From positions 1 to 64,000 of the forward strand of contig NZ_JAJMLW010000001.1 of assembly GCF_022669055.1 (NCBI RefSeq): a stretch of 64,000 bases of DNA, given 5' to 3'. Below, piece after piece: positions 41,424-49,586 of this stretch (within the stretch, counting starts at the first letter, position 1; each line of letters opens with the position of its first letter). Origin of the DNA: Adlercreutzia faecimuris. Lineage in GTDB: Bacteria > Actinomycetota > Coriobacteriia > Coriobacteriales > Eggerthellaceae. The notes below the pieces were generated by a model. That model had not been told where the DNA came from, did not search any database, and saw only the letters and a program-made list of their open reading frames with translations. The translations under genes were made by a program, and so were the position numbers.

Positions 41424-42288
41424 AGCGGCCTCCTTTCAGGGGTGGGGTGACCAGGCGGTAGGCGGTGCCGTACTTGGAGAACGACGCCGGGTAGGCGCGG
41501 GCCTGCGCGAGGAGGTCGGCGAGCCAGCGCGGGTAGGGGCCGACGCTCTTGACCTCCATGACGGCGTCGGCCGGCGGGATGACGGGACGCCAGGAGAGCG
41601 CGGGGGCCATCAGGTCGAGGAAGGCCAGGCGATCGTCGAAGGTGACGCGCAGGCCGGCCGCGGCGGGCGCGTCCGGGTCGGCGGGCGCCCAGGCCACGCG
41701 CTCGCAGGCGATGGCCATGGACGGCACGAGGCGGCCGTGGCGCGCGAGCGCGGCGTCCAGCTCGCGGGCGATCTGGCGGCTGCGCGGCGAGAGCGACCGC
41801 GCCTGGAGCGTCGGGTCGGCCAGCGGGTGCGCCGCGCAGGCGTCCCCGTAGGGCGCGCCGCCCAGGTAGGCGACGGCGGCACCCAGCGACAGCGCGACGC
41901 GCCGCTTGTAGACGACGCCGCGGAGCTTCTTCTTGATCTCGAGGAACACCGGGGTGGAGGATGCCGCCGCGGGGTCGGGGGACGAGGGCGCGGCGGCGGG
42001 ACGGGGCGCGGCGGGCGCGGCGCCCGGCGCGAAGGCGGCGGCCAGGGCGGCGCCGGCCTCGGGGCCGTAGGCGCGCAGGCGCAGCTTCTCCTTGTAGGTC
42101 GGCTTCTCGAGCGAGCGGTCGATGAGCGCGCGATCCGGCGTGTCCAGGTACAGGCTCGTCACACGCGAGCGCCCGTAGGCGTCGGGCGCCAGGGCCGCGC
42201 CCAGGCCGGCCTCCAGCAGCGCGCGCTGGGCGGCGTCGACGCGGTACTTCTTCTCGATACGCTGGAACACCTCGGCATAGCCGGGCAT
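41416..42288 (-). CDS. VTC-domain protein, polyphosphate polymerase-like
   Basis: A 290-residue soluble VTC-domain protein resembling the catalytic tunnel domain of yeast Vtc4, which makes polyphosphate from ATP. Basic and acidic motifs lining the tunnel are visible: IEKKYRV (12-18), LYLDTPDRALI, KEKLRLRAYG, FLEIKKKLRGVVYKRRV, ACERVAW, FDDRL, VMEVKS and FSKYGTAYRL. A Pro/Ala insert (about 85-112) interrupts the domain. Whether it polymerises phosphate or is an inorganic-polymer-binding relative is not established. It is the first gene of an operon with DUF4956 (8-bp overlap) and DUF4353, divergent from a two-component system. Confidence 0.85.
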   Translation of the reverse strand: MPGYAEVFQRIEKKYRVDAAQRALLEAGLGAALAPDAYGRSRVTSLYLDTPDRALIDRSLEKPTYKEKLRLRAYGPEAGAALAAAFAPGAAPAAPRPAAAPSSPDPAAASSTPVFLEIKKKLRGVVYKRRVALSLGAAVAYLGGAPYGDACAAHPLADPTLQARSLSPRSRQIARELDAALARHGRLVPSMAIACERVAWAPADPDAPAAAGLRVTFDDRLAFLDLMAPALSWRPVIPPADAVMEVKSVGPYPRWLADLLAQARAYPASFSKYGTAYRLVTPPLKGGRCA

Positions 42289-42469
42289 GGGGCCTCCTCT
42301 CGGGACGGATCGGTCGGGCGGTCAGGGGCCGGCGGGGCGGAAGGGCCCCGCCGGACGGGAGGGGATGCCGCCGCGCCGGCCAGACGCGAGCGACGCGGCG
42401 GCTCGCGCGACGCGGCCCCGTCAGACGAACGGGGCACGCCGCAGCGGGTGTCGGGGAACACCGCGCCGC

Positions 42470-42475
42470 ATCCTA
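42470..42475 (-). promoter_or_regulatory. -10 box for the VTC operon (TAGGAT)
   Basis: On the minus strand, TAGGAT lies 9 nt after the left operator arm end (TTTTCAGC), mirroring the 8-nt distance of the plus-strand -10. There is no canonical -35, as expected for a response-regulator-activated promoter. Confidence 0.45.
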
Positions 42476-42484
42476 CGGAAGGCC

Positions 42485-42534
42485 GCTGAAAACTTCCTGA
42501 AACGCCCGCCGTTCCCTTTCAGGAAGTTTTCAGC
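42485..42534. promoter_or_regulatory. mirror-symmetric response-regulator operator
   Basis: Arms GCTGAAAACTTCCTGAAA (42485-42502) and TTTCAGGAAGTTTTCAGC (42517-42534) are perfect reverse complements with a 14-nt spacer. Within each arm TTTCAG occurs twice at 11-nt spacing (right arm: 42517 and 42528), the usual layout of an OmpR/PhoB-type direct-repeat box. Each arm abuts a promoter pointing outward. Confidence 0.75.
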
Positions 42535-42542
42535 CGGCCCGC

Positions 42543-42548
42543 TACAAT
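42543..42548 (+). promoter_or_regulatory. -10 box for the two-component operon (TACAAT)
   Basis: TACAAT lies 8 nt after the right operator arm. The -35 position is occupied by operator sequence, so autoactivation is likely. It is 72 bp before the regulator start. Confidence 0.55.
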
Positions 42549-42620
42549 GGGGTCATCCGAGAGCTGGGCGCCCCCGCGCAGGCGGCCCGGACGCCGACGC
42601 CCCGCGCGACAGGAGGCCCC

Positions 42621-43316
42621 GTGCGCATACTCATCGTGGAAGACGACGCCAGCCTGGCCGCCGCGCTCGCGCGCATCCTGGAGGACAACGGCTACGACGT
42701 GGACGTCGTGCATGACGGAAACGCGGGCGTGACCTGGGGCGAGAGCGGGCTCTACGACGTGATCGTTCTGGACGTGATGCTGCCGGGGCGCGACGGGTTC
42801 AGCGTGGCGCGGGCCCTGCGCCGCGCGGCGGTGAGCACGCCCATCCTGCTGCTGACGGCGCGCGACGCCACCGCCGACAAGATCACCGGCCTGGACGCGG
42901 GCGCCGACGACTATATGACCAAGCCGTTCTCCCCCGCCGAGCTGATGGCGCACCTGCGCGCGCTCACGCGCCGACAGGGCGACGTGGTGTTCGAGCGGCT
43001 GGCCGCCGGCGATCTGGCCCTCGACCTGGAGTCAATGGACCTGGCCTGCGGCGGCAAGACGCTGCACCTGTCGGCCAAGGAGTTCGCGCTCATGCGGCTG
43101 TTCCTGGGCAACGTGGGCCAGGTGCTTTCGAAGGACACGCTCATCGAGCGCGCCTGGGACGCCGGGTCGAACGCCGGCGACAACAACGTCGAGGCCTACG
43201 TGTCGTTCCTGCGCAAGAAGCTGCGGCACCTGGGGTCGGCCGCGCAGATAGAGACGATCCGCGGTGCCGGGTATCGCCTGCTGGCCGACGGCGATGCGGA
43301 GAAGGCGGGCTCGTGA
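42621..43316 (+). CDS. OmpR-family response regulator
   Basis: A 231-residue regulator from GTG 42621 with AGGAGG 4 nt upstream. The receiver domain has D8/D9, phospho-acceptor D51 (VIVLDVMLPG), Thr in LLTARDA and Lys in MTKPFSPAEL. The winged-helix DNA-binding domain occupies about 130-222 (LSAKEFALMRLFLGNVGQVLSKDTLIERAW, VEAYVSFLRKKL). It overlaps the kinase gene by 4 bp (GTGA). The adjacent mirrored operator suggests that it controls both itself and the VTC-DUF4956-DUF4353 operon. Confidence 0.95.
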   Translation: MRILIVEDDASLAAALARILEDNGYDVDVVHDGNAGVTWGESGLYDVIVLDVMLPGRDGFSVARALRRAAVSTPILLLTARDATADKITGLDAGADDYMTKPFSPAELMAHLRALTRRQGDVVFERLAAGDLALDLESMDLACGGKTLHLSAKEFALMRLFLGNVGQVLSKDTLIERAWDAGSNAGDNNVEAYVSFLRKKLRHLGSAAQIETIRGAGYRLLADGDAEKAGS

Positions 43317-44785
43317 CGGCGGGCGGGCGCGATAGGCGGAAGGCGAACGGCGCGCCCTTCCCCATGTTGCGGCGCCTGCGGGTGAAGTTCGTGGCGCTTT
43401 CCATGACGGTGGTCACGCTGGCCCTGGTGATGGCGCTCTTCGCCATCGGGTACCTGGACTACCGGCAGAGCGTCGACGACGTGTACGGCGAGCTGCGCCA
43501 GACGCTGAGCGTGGCCGCGTCGATGGACGCCGGGCGCCACGGCGACTACCCCTTCGGCGGGTCGGCGCTCATCCCCGACCGCCGCGGTCCGTTCGGCGGC
43601 AAGGCCCCGGACGACGCCGGGTGGGACGGCGAGCCGGACGCCGGGGAGGCGCCCGCCGAGGGCGGCGACCAGGGCGAGGCGCCCCAGCCGCCGGAGATCG
43701 GCCGCGGCGACGGGCAGGGGCTCATGCCCGTGGCCGTCTACCGCATCGACCCCACCGGCACGGTGGCGGCGGTGGGCCGGCTCACCACCGCCTCGGTGGC
43801 GCCCGAGCTGCTGCCCAACGTGCTCGACGCCGTTCTGACCGGCGAGGAATCTCAGGGCTACCTGCCCGATCCCGGGCTGTTCTACGCCAAGCGGCGCACC
43901 GTCGACGGCACGCTGGTGGCCTTCGCCGACCAGGGCGCCGCGTCGTCGTGGCAGAGCCTCGCCCTGACCCTGGCCGGGGTGGGCGCCGGCGCGCTGCTGG
44001 CCTTCCTGGCCGTGAGCATCCTGTTCGCGCGCTGGGCGCTGCGGCCGATCGAGCGCGCCTGGAGCCAGCAGCAGCGCTTCGTCGCCGACGCGTCCCACGA
44101 GCTGAAGACGCCGCTCACGGTGATCCTGGCGAACCTGGCCATCGTGCGCGGGCGCCCCGGCGAGACGGTGGCGTCCCAGGAGCAGTGGCTGGCCGGCACC
44201 GAGACCGAGGCGCGGCGCATGCAGGGGCTCGTGGGCGACCTGCTCGACCTGGCACGGATGCCCGACCCGGCGGCGCTGCGCGCCGGGTTCGCGCCGGTCG
44301 ACCTGACCGACCTGGTGGAAGGCGAGGCGCTCCAGTTCGACTCGGTGGCGCTCGACCGCGGCGTCGCCATCGAATGCGACCTGGCGCCGGCACTGCGCGT
44401 GGAGGGCGACGCCGCGCGGCTCGAGCGGCTGGTGGGCGTCCTCGTCGACAACGCGTGCAAGTACGCCGAGGAGGGCTCGACGGTGGAGGTGCGGCTGGCC
44501 GCGGAGGGCCGCGAGGCGGTGCTGGCGGTGGCGAACCGCGGGCCGCTCATCGCGCCGGAGGACCTGGCGCACGTGTTCGACCGCTTCTTCCGCGTGGACG
44601 CGGCGCGCACCCGCGCGGACGCGCCCGACGACGGGCAGCCGGCAGCCGGCGGCTGGGGCCTCGGGCTCGCCATCGCCCGCGAGATAGCCCGCGACCACGG
44701 CGGCGCCATAGCCGCCGCCAGCATCCCCGAGCCCGGGACGGAGACGGCCCGCACCACGTTCACCGTCCGCCTGCCCCGCGCGTAG
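43313..44785 (+). CDS. sensor histidine kinase, partner of the OmpR-type regulator
   Basis: A 490-residue kinase from GTG 43313, overlapping the regulator stop. TM1 is at about 24-47 and TM2 at about 218-243, bracketing a 170-residue extracytoplasmic sensor that contains an acidic Gly/Pro/Glu-rich segment (about 85-130). No clear HAMP domain separates TM2 from the DHp domain. The H-box is FVADASHELKTPLTVI; the ATPase domain has DNACKYA (N), DRFFRVDAART (F) and GGWGLGLAIAREIA (G2). Complete and probably active. Likely senses an envelope, cation or phosphate-related stimulus, given the polyphosphate-like operon it faces; that is an inference. Confidence 0.93.
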   Translation: MTAGGRDRRKANGAPFPMLRRLRVKFVALSMTVVTLALVMALFAIGYLDYRQSVDDVYGELRQTLSVAASMDAGRHGDYPFGGSALIPDRRGPFGGKAPDDAGWDGEPDAGEAPAEGGDQGEAPQPPEIGRGDGQGLMPVAVYRIDPTGTVAAVGRLTTASVAPELLPNVLDAVLTGEESQGYLPDPGLFYAKRRTVDGTLVAFADQGAASSWQSLALTLAGVGAGALLAFLAVSILFARWALRPIERAWSQQQRFVADASHELKTPLTVILANLAIVRGRPGETVASQEQWLAGTETEARRMQGLVGDLLDLARMPDPAALRAGFAPVDLTDLVEGEALQFDSVALDRGVAIECDLAPALRVEGDAARLERLVGVLVDNACKYAEEGSTVEVRLAAEGREAVLAVANRGPLIAPEDLAHVFDRFFRVDAARTRADAPDDGQPAAGGWGLGLAIAREIARDHGGAIAAASIPEPGTETARTTFTVRLPRA

Positions 44786-44904
44786 GACGGCCGCGTAGGC
44801 AGGAGCTTCCGCCCGCTGGGGAGAGCGATGGTACCGCGCGGACGCCCCCCCGGCACGCGCGCACCCGACGCGCAAACGAGGGAGGGCGGAAGCGCGTAGC
44901 CCCC

Positions 44905-45078
44905 CTAGGCGCACCTCCCCGGGGGCGGCGGGAGGGGCTTGCCGCAGGTGGCGCAGCGACGGTCTTCCGCCTTGTTCTGGGTGCCGCAGAACGCGCAGTA
45001 GCCGGCGGGGCGCACCTTGGCGTCGGACGCCGGCGGCCCGCACTTCCCGCAGTGGATGCACGCGAAGCAGCGCGGCAT
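44905..45078 (-). CDS. small double zinc-ribbon protein (57 residues)
   Basis: A short frame from ATG 45078, preceded by GGAGGAGG 6 nt upstream, ending at TAG. The 57-residue product starts MPRCFACIHCGKCG and contains ten cysteines, with CxxC pairs (CIHC region, CAFC, CATC) resembling one or two zinc ribbons; YCAFCGTQNKAEDRRCATCG is the clearest. It ends in a Pro-rich tail. Small zinc-ribbon proteins often serve as protein- or nucleic-acid-binding accessory factors; no specific function can be named. It sits between the convergent kinase gene and a long inverted repeat. Confidence 0.75.
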   Translation of the reverse strand: MPRCFACIHCGKCGPPASDAKVRPAGYCAFCGTQNKAEDRRCATCGKPLPPPPGRCA

Positions 45079-45126
45079 GGCCCACCTCCTCCAACAAACG
45101 TCCTACCTGAGAAAAACGCCCCTCCG

Positions 45127-45278
45127 CTGCAAATTCGGACGGTTTTGCACCCGACAAACCCCTCGCAGCGAAGCCCGGACAGCAAAGACCAAAAGCCGAC
45201 CAGGGGTTTTGCCCCCGACGGCAGCCCCGTCCCGCTCGCAGCGGCGCAGCCAGAGTGCAAAACCGTCCGGATTTGCAG
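45127..45278. repeat. long spaced inverted repeat
   Basis: 24-nt arms (45127-45150 and 45255-45278) with a single mismatch, built on GGACGGTTTTGCAC and its complement, separated by 104 bp. The spacer has a further ACCCCT/AGGGGT pairing. No transposase or target duplication is visible. It could fold as a large RNA hairpin upstream of the zinc-ribbon gene, or be a genome-specific repeat element. Confidence 0.6.
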
Positions 45279-45314
45279 AAACCGCCCCGCCGCCGGAGTT
45301 CGGCCCCAAGACAA

Positions 45315-45348
45315 GCGCGCCCCACGGCCGGGGGGCCGCGGGGCGCGC
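45315..45348 (-). terminator. terminator hairpin after the small Fe-S gene
   Basis: Arms GCGCGCCCC and GGGGCGCGC with an inner CGGCC/GGCCG stem and one mismatch, 9 bp beyond the Fe-S gene stop on the minus strand, followed by TTGTCTTGG. Confidence 0.65.
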
Positions 45349-45356
45349 GTCCTTTC

Positions 45357-45710
45357 CTACTCGCAGGGAGCCCAGAGCACCTGCTTAGGCTTGCGGGCCA
45401 GCTCGGCGGCCATCTCCTCGATGGTGCCGAAGCGGATCACGTCAGCCAGGCAGTTGTGCATGCAGATGGGCTCGCGGCCGGCGGCCAGGCGGTCGGCGCA
45501 CAGGTCGCACAGATCGGTGGGCACGGGGATCTTGTTCCAGTTGAAGCAGCTCCCCTCGTCCTTGGCGTCGTCCTTCTGCCAGGGGCCGTCGTCCAGGACG
45601 CGGATCCCCCACTTGCCCACGGGGAAGTGGTGCTCCTCCTTGCAGCTGACCTCGCACGACTGGCAGCCCGTGCAGAACTCGTAATCGATAAGCAGTCCGT
45701 ACTGGGGCAT
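45357..45710 (-). CDS. small 4Fe-4S ferredoxin-like partner subunit (117 residues)
   Basis: A compact electron-transfer subunit for the molybdoenzyme ending 3 bp upstream. CTGCQSCEVSC (13-23) gives one complete [4Fe-4S] set. Further cysteines (C55, CDLC at about 68-71, CMHNC at about 83-87) probably bind a second cluster; the last Cys is at 116. It is much shorter than the usual four-cluster DmsB (190-240 residues). No signal peptide. Short ferredoxin partners of this kind accompany some cytoplasmic catechol-dehydroxylase-type enzymes in Coriobacteriia, as far as I recall. Confidence 0.82.
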   Translation of the reverse strand: MPQYGLLIDYEFCTGCQSCEVSCKEEHHFPVGKWGIRVLDDGPWQKDDAKDEGSCFNWNKIPVPTDLCDLCADRLAAGREPICMHNCLADVIRFGTIEEMAAELARKPKQVLWAPCE

Positions 45711-45713
45711 GAT

Positions 45714-48194
45714 CTACACCAACTTTCCGAATCTCTCGCCGAACGCCTCCATGTCGACGTCGTAGCTTTCCTTCAGGGGCACCACGTTGCAGCAGGCGCT
45801 CTTGTAGGGCGCGCCCAGGCCGAGGGCGTTGTTGTGATGCTCGGGGATGAGGTCGTTGCAGTTGGACTGCCACACGCCGAACAGGCTGGGCTCGCTGCCG
45901 TCCTGCTCGGGGAACCACCAGCCGTGGTCGACCTCGACGTGGCCCTCGTGCACGGTGGGCATGACGCGGGCCTTGAACTTGGCGCTGCCGAACATGTTGG
46001 AGATCTCGCACCACTGGCCGTCGGACACGCCGATGCGCTCGGCGTCCTTGGGGTTGATCTCGATCATCGGGTTCGGGTCGATCTCGCGCAGGATGGCCAC
46101 CTGACGGTGCTCGCTGTGGAACGACGAGTAGCGGCGGTGCCCCGTGGACATGATGAACGGGTACTTTTCGATGATCTCCTCGTGCGGCAGATCGCGCTCG
46201 TGCCACTGGGCGTCGAGCTCCTCGGGGACGAGCGGGTTGCGCTTGAGCTCCAGGTCCTCGGCGGTCTTCTCGGGGATGCGCGGCGACAGGTCGGGCTCGT
46301 AGTAGTAGGGCAGCGGGTCCATGCCGTTGTTGGCGAAGGCCGACGACCACAGCTCCACGCGGCCGGTCGGGGTGAGGAACCCGGGCTGGCCGTCGGGGCG
46401 CAGCTTGCCGGTCTCGTACTTCTTGTAGTACACCTTGCGCTTGAACTTGACCAGCTCGCGCACCTCGTTGAAGGCGTGGCGGCCCTCCAGGCGATTCTTC
46501 TCCAGGTAGTCGTGGTAGTCGGGGTACTTCTCGTAGGCGAAGCGGGCCTTGGGGTCATCCGGGAACATCTCGGCCATGCGCTTGGCGAGCATGCAGTAGA
46601 TCTCCAGGTCGGACTTGGCCTCGCCCACCGTGATGGCCTTGTTGCCGCAGCCGGTGGTGATGGACGCCGCGCCGTAGTGGGTGCGGTTGACGCCGTCATG
46701 CTCGGCCACGGTGGAAAGCGGCAGGAACACGTCGCAGACCGCCTGGATGGTCGGCGTGATGAAGCAGTCGGTGCCGAAGGCGAAGTCGATGGAGCGCTGG
46801 AAGGCGGCGTGCCAGCGGGTGGGCTCGGCGGAGTTGGTGGGCGCCAGCAGGTTGGTGTTGGCGATCCACGCCATGCGGATGGGGTACGGCTCGTCGGTCT
46901 CGAGCGTGTCGAGCACGCAGTCGGCCTGAGCGCCGGTGATCTGGTTGCAGTAGAGCGGGTACTTGTCCATGCCGATGCAGCGGTCGCGCTCCTCGTCGGT
47001 CATCTGGTACCAGCCCTCGGTGATGAAGGCGCGGGTGTCGGTGTTGTGCGCCGACTGGCCGGCGGCCGCGTCGCCCGTGAGGTCCTCGGGCATGGACAGG
47101 TCGGCCACGATGTTGCCGCCCGGCACGTCCAGGTTGCCGCACATGCAGATCATGGCGAGCACGCACTGGCCGGCCTGCATGCCGTTGGTGTTCTGGTCGA
47201 AGGCCAGGCCCCAGGCGATGGAGGCGGGGTGCGCCGCGGCGTACATGCGGGCCACGGTGTAGATGTCCTCGACGGGGATCTCGCAGATGCGGGCCGCGTC
47301 CTCGGGCTTCATGTAGGCCACGCGCTCCTTGAACTCGTCGAAGCCGTAGGTCCACTTCTCCACAAACTCGTGGTCGTAGAGATCCTCGGAGATGATGATG
47401 TTGCACATGGCCATGGCCAGCGCCGCGTCGGTGCCGTTGCGCAGGCGCAGCTGGATGACGGAGCGGGTGGCCAGCCAGTTGACGCGCGGATCGATGGTCA
47501 CGAGCTTGGCGCCGCGCTTCATCAGGTCGATGACCGCGTGGCCGAAGAAGCCGTCGGGGTTGGACGCCAGCGGCATCTTGCCCCACAGGATCATGAGCTC
47601 GGGCACGCAGTACTCGGGGTCGTCGTAGCCGCCCTCCAGGCCGCCGGCGTAGTCCAGCTCGGGGTAGAGCGCGCCGAGCACCATCTGCGACGACATCATG
47701 CGCGGCTGGTAGCAGGCGTAGCCGGACTGGGTGTAGGCCAGGTTGGGCGTGCGGAAGATGGACAGCTGGAAGTCCTGGGACAGCATGCCGTCGCGGCCGG
47801 TGCCCACGAAGATGGCCAGCGTCTCGCGGCCGTACTCATCGGTGAGGCGGCGCCAGTTGTCCATGATGAGGTCGAGCGCCTCATCCCAGGTGCAGCGCTC
47901 CCAGGCCTCCGCGTTGCCGCGCTGGTCGCGGGCGCGCTTCTGGGGGTAGATCACGCGCGTGGGGTTGTAGATGTAGTCCTTGAGCGCCACGCACCGCGGG
48001 CACAGGCGGCCGTGGGTGATCGGGTCGTTCTCGTCGCCCTCGACGTGGTCGAGGCGGCCGTCCTTGTCGACGTAGAGCTTGATGCCACACCCCACCGGAT
48101 GGCACCCCGGAGGCGACCACACCGACGAGCGGATCACGGTGAAGTCCCCGTCCTGGAACTTCCACGGCTTTCCGAGATCGTTCTTGAATTCCAT
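45714..48194 (-). CDS. cytoplasmic bis-MGD molybdoenzyme, catechol-dehydroxylase-like
   Basis: An 826-residue DMSO reductase-superfamily catalytic subunit without Tat signal. The N-terminal cluster cysteines have unusual spacing: C31-x4-C36 (PPGCHPVGCGIKLYV), then GRLCPRC (C65, C68), in place of the standard CxxCxxxC. SGYACYQPR places C161 at the probable Mo-ligand position. MGD-binding motifs follow (ILWGKMPLASNPDG, VTIDPRVNWLATRS, and the C-terminal STGHRRYSSFHSEHR). This arrangement resembles the anaerobic aromatic dehydroxylases of Eggerthellaceae; acetylene hydratase-like or other reductive roles cannot be excluded. It is coupled to a 117-residue ferredoxin and preceded by two MFS genes and a TetR regulator. 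Confidence 0.78.
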   Translation of the reverse strand: MEFKNDLGKPWKFQDGDFTVIRSSVWSPPGCHPVGCGIKLYVDKDGRLDHVEGDENDPITHGRLCPRCVALKDYIYNPTRVIYPQKRARDQRGNAEAWERCTWDEALDLIMDNWRRLTDEYGRETLAIFVGTGRDGMLSQDFQLSIFRTPNLAYTQSGYACYQPRMMSSQMVLGALYPELDYAGGLEGGYDDPEYCVPELMILWGKMPLASNPDGFFGHAVIDLMKRGAKLVTIDPRVNWLATRSVIQLRLRNGTDAALAMAMCNIIISEDLYDHEFVEKWTYGFDEFKERVAYMKPEDAARICEIPVEDIYTVARMYAAAHPASIAWGLAFDQNTNGMQAGQCVLAMICMCGNLDVPGGNIVADLSMPEDLTGDAAAGQSAHNTDTRAFITEGWYQMTDEERDRCIGMDKYPLYCNQITGAQADCVLDTLETDEPYPIRMAWIANTNLLAPTNSAEPTRWHAAFQRSIDFAFGTDCFITPTIQAVCDVFLPLSTVAEHDGVNRTHYGAASITTGCGNKAITVGEAKSDLEIYCMLAKRMAEMFPDDPKARFAYEKYPDYHDYLEKNRLEGRHAFNEVRELVKFKRKVYYKKYETGKLRPDGQPGFLTPTGRVELWSSAFANNGMDPLPYYYEPDLSPRIPEKTAEDLELKRNPLVPEELDAQWHERDLPHEEIIEKYPFIMSTGHRRYSSFHSEHRQVAILREIDPNPMIEINPKDAERIGVSDGQWCEISNMFGSAKFKARVMPTVHEGHVEVDHGWWFPEQDGSEPSLFGVWQSNCNDLIPEHHNNALGLGAPYKSACCNVVPLKESYDVDMEAFGERFGKLV

Positions 48195-48305
48195 CTGCTT
48201 CCTCTCTTTCCTCGGTTGCTTGCTATCGGAACGGATTGGGAATGGCTGAGTTGAGAGCCGGCCGACGCGCGGGCTTCGCGGCGGGCGCCGGCCGGGCGGG
48301 GCGGC

Positions 48306-49547
48306 CTAGGCGCGCTTGGCGTCGCGGGCCTTGATGACCGCCAGGAGCGCCACCGCGCCCACGACGAGCACCGCGCCCACGCCGGTGAGCAGCCCCGTGC
48401 AGGCGCCCCAGCCGGCGCTCGAGACGATGACGCCCACCAGGCCGAACAGGATGCCGCCGACGCACTGGCCGCAGCTCATGAGCGAGGAGGAGATGCCCGC
48501 CAGCTCGGGGCGCGGGGCTATCTCGGCCACCATGGTGAAGAAGACGGCCGGCACCACGCCGTTGGACAGGCCGAACACGATGAGCCACGGCACGAGCATG
48601 GCCTCGCCGATGCTGTAGGCCATCGAGAACGACACGCCGAGCACCACCGACGCCACCACCAGGATGATCAGGCGCTGCAGGTTGCCGTGTACCAGGTTCA
48701 TCACCACGCCGATGGCGATGCCGCCCACCACCACGGCGATGTTGGCGACGTTCATCATGGCGTTGGCCTGGAGCTGGTCCATGCCCATGGTCTGCACCAT
48801 GAACAGGGTCTCGAAGTTCATGACGCACGCCGTGCCCAGCGAGAACGCGGCGAAGGCCACCATGGATATCCAGCAGGACAGGCTCTTGAAGCCCTCGGAC
48901 ATCTTGGGCTTGGGGGCGGAGGGGTCGGCCTCCTCCAGGTAGGACACCTTGGGGTCACGCACGGCGGCCACCCAGGCCACGGTGACCACCACCAGCAGCA
49001 CCACGACGAACCAGAACACCGCGTGGTAGCTCTGCGGGTCGCCCACGTTGAAGAAGAAGCCGGACGTGCCCATGATGAACATCGACCCCAGCGGCACCCA
49101 CACGCTGAACAGGCCCATGGGGACGCCGCGCTTGGAGGGCGGGAACCACTCGGAGATGATGACCGGCACCACCGACCCGATGCAGGCATAGCCGACGCCC
49201 TCGATGAGGCGGCCGATGACCAGCACCAGCACGTCGGTGGCCAGCGCGCTGATGACGGCGCCGACCACGGCGCACGCCAGCACGAGGGTGGTGGCGCGCC
49301 GGGCGCCGAACCGCATGATGATGGCGGCCACGACGAACGTCATGATGAGGCCGACGTAGCCGTTGAGCGACATGATGTTGGCGGCCATGCCGGTGTCGAT
49401 CCCCAGCGCCGGGATCACCAGCGACATGGTGGCCGGGAGCTTGTTGCAGTTGACCGAGATCAGGATGGACGCGATGATGGCCACGCAGGCCACGATCCAC
49501 GCCCGGCCCGTCTGGACGACCTCGGCTCTCTTCTCTTCCTTGGTCAT
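48306..49547 (-). CDS. MFS transporter A of the catechol-dehydroxylase-like cluster
   Basis: A 413-residue major facilitator with about twelve membrane segments; the TM2-3 loop reads MRFGARRATT. The N-terminus is short and charged (MTKEEKRAEVV). It is 39 bp downstream of a second MFS gene and 111 bp upstream of the molybdoenzyme on the same strand, so all are probably one operon. It likely imports the aromatic substrate or exports the reduced product. Substrate unproven. Confidence 0.85.
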   Translation of the reverse strand: MTKEEKRAEVVQTGRAWIVACVAIIASILISVNCNKLPATMSLVIPALGIDTGMAANIMSLNGYVGLIMTFVVAAIIMRFGARRATTLVLACAVVGAVISALATDVLVLVIGRLIEGVGYACIGSVVPVIISEWFPPSKRGVPMGLFSVWVPLGSMFIMGTSGFFFNVGDPQSYHAVFWFVVVLLVVVTVAWVAAVRDPKVSYLEEADPSAPKPKMSEGFKSLSCWISMVAFAAFSLGTACVMNFETLFMVQTMGMDQLQANAMMNVANIAVVVGGIAIGVVMNLVHGNLQRLIILVVASVVLGVSFSMAYSIGEAMLVPWLIVFGLSNGVVPAVFFTMVAEIAPRPELAGISSSLMSCGQCVGGILFGLVGVIVSSAGWGACTGLLTGVGAVLVVGAVALLAVIKARDAKRA

Positions 49548-49586
49548 GGTGGGACTTCCCCTCCTTTCCGCGCGGGCGGGCCCGCG

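Larger units (their letters stand above)
42289..42620. promoter_or_regulatory. 332-bp divergent control region between the VTC operon and the two-component system
   Basis: GC-rich and gene-free except for the central mirror-symmetric operator with promoters on both sides, annotated separately. The VTC-side leader would be about 175 nt long. Confidence 0.6.

Noticed and set aside
45127-45278. Spaced inverted repeat considered as insertion-sequence ends
   Set aside because: Only 104 bp lie between the arms, with no transposase and no obvious target duplication.
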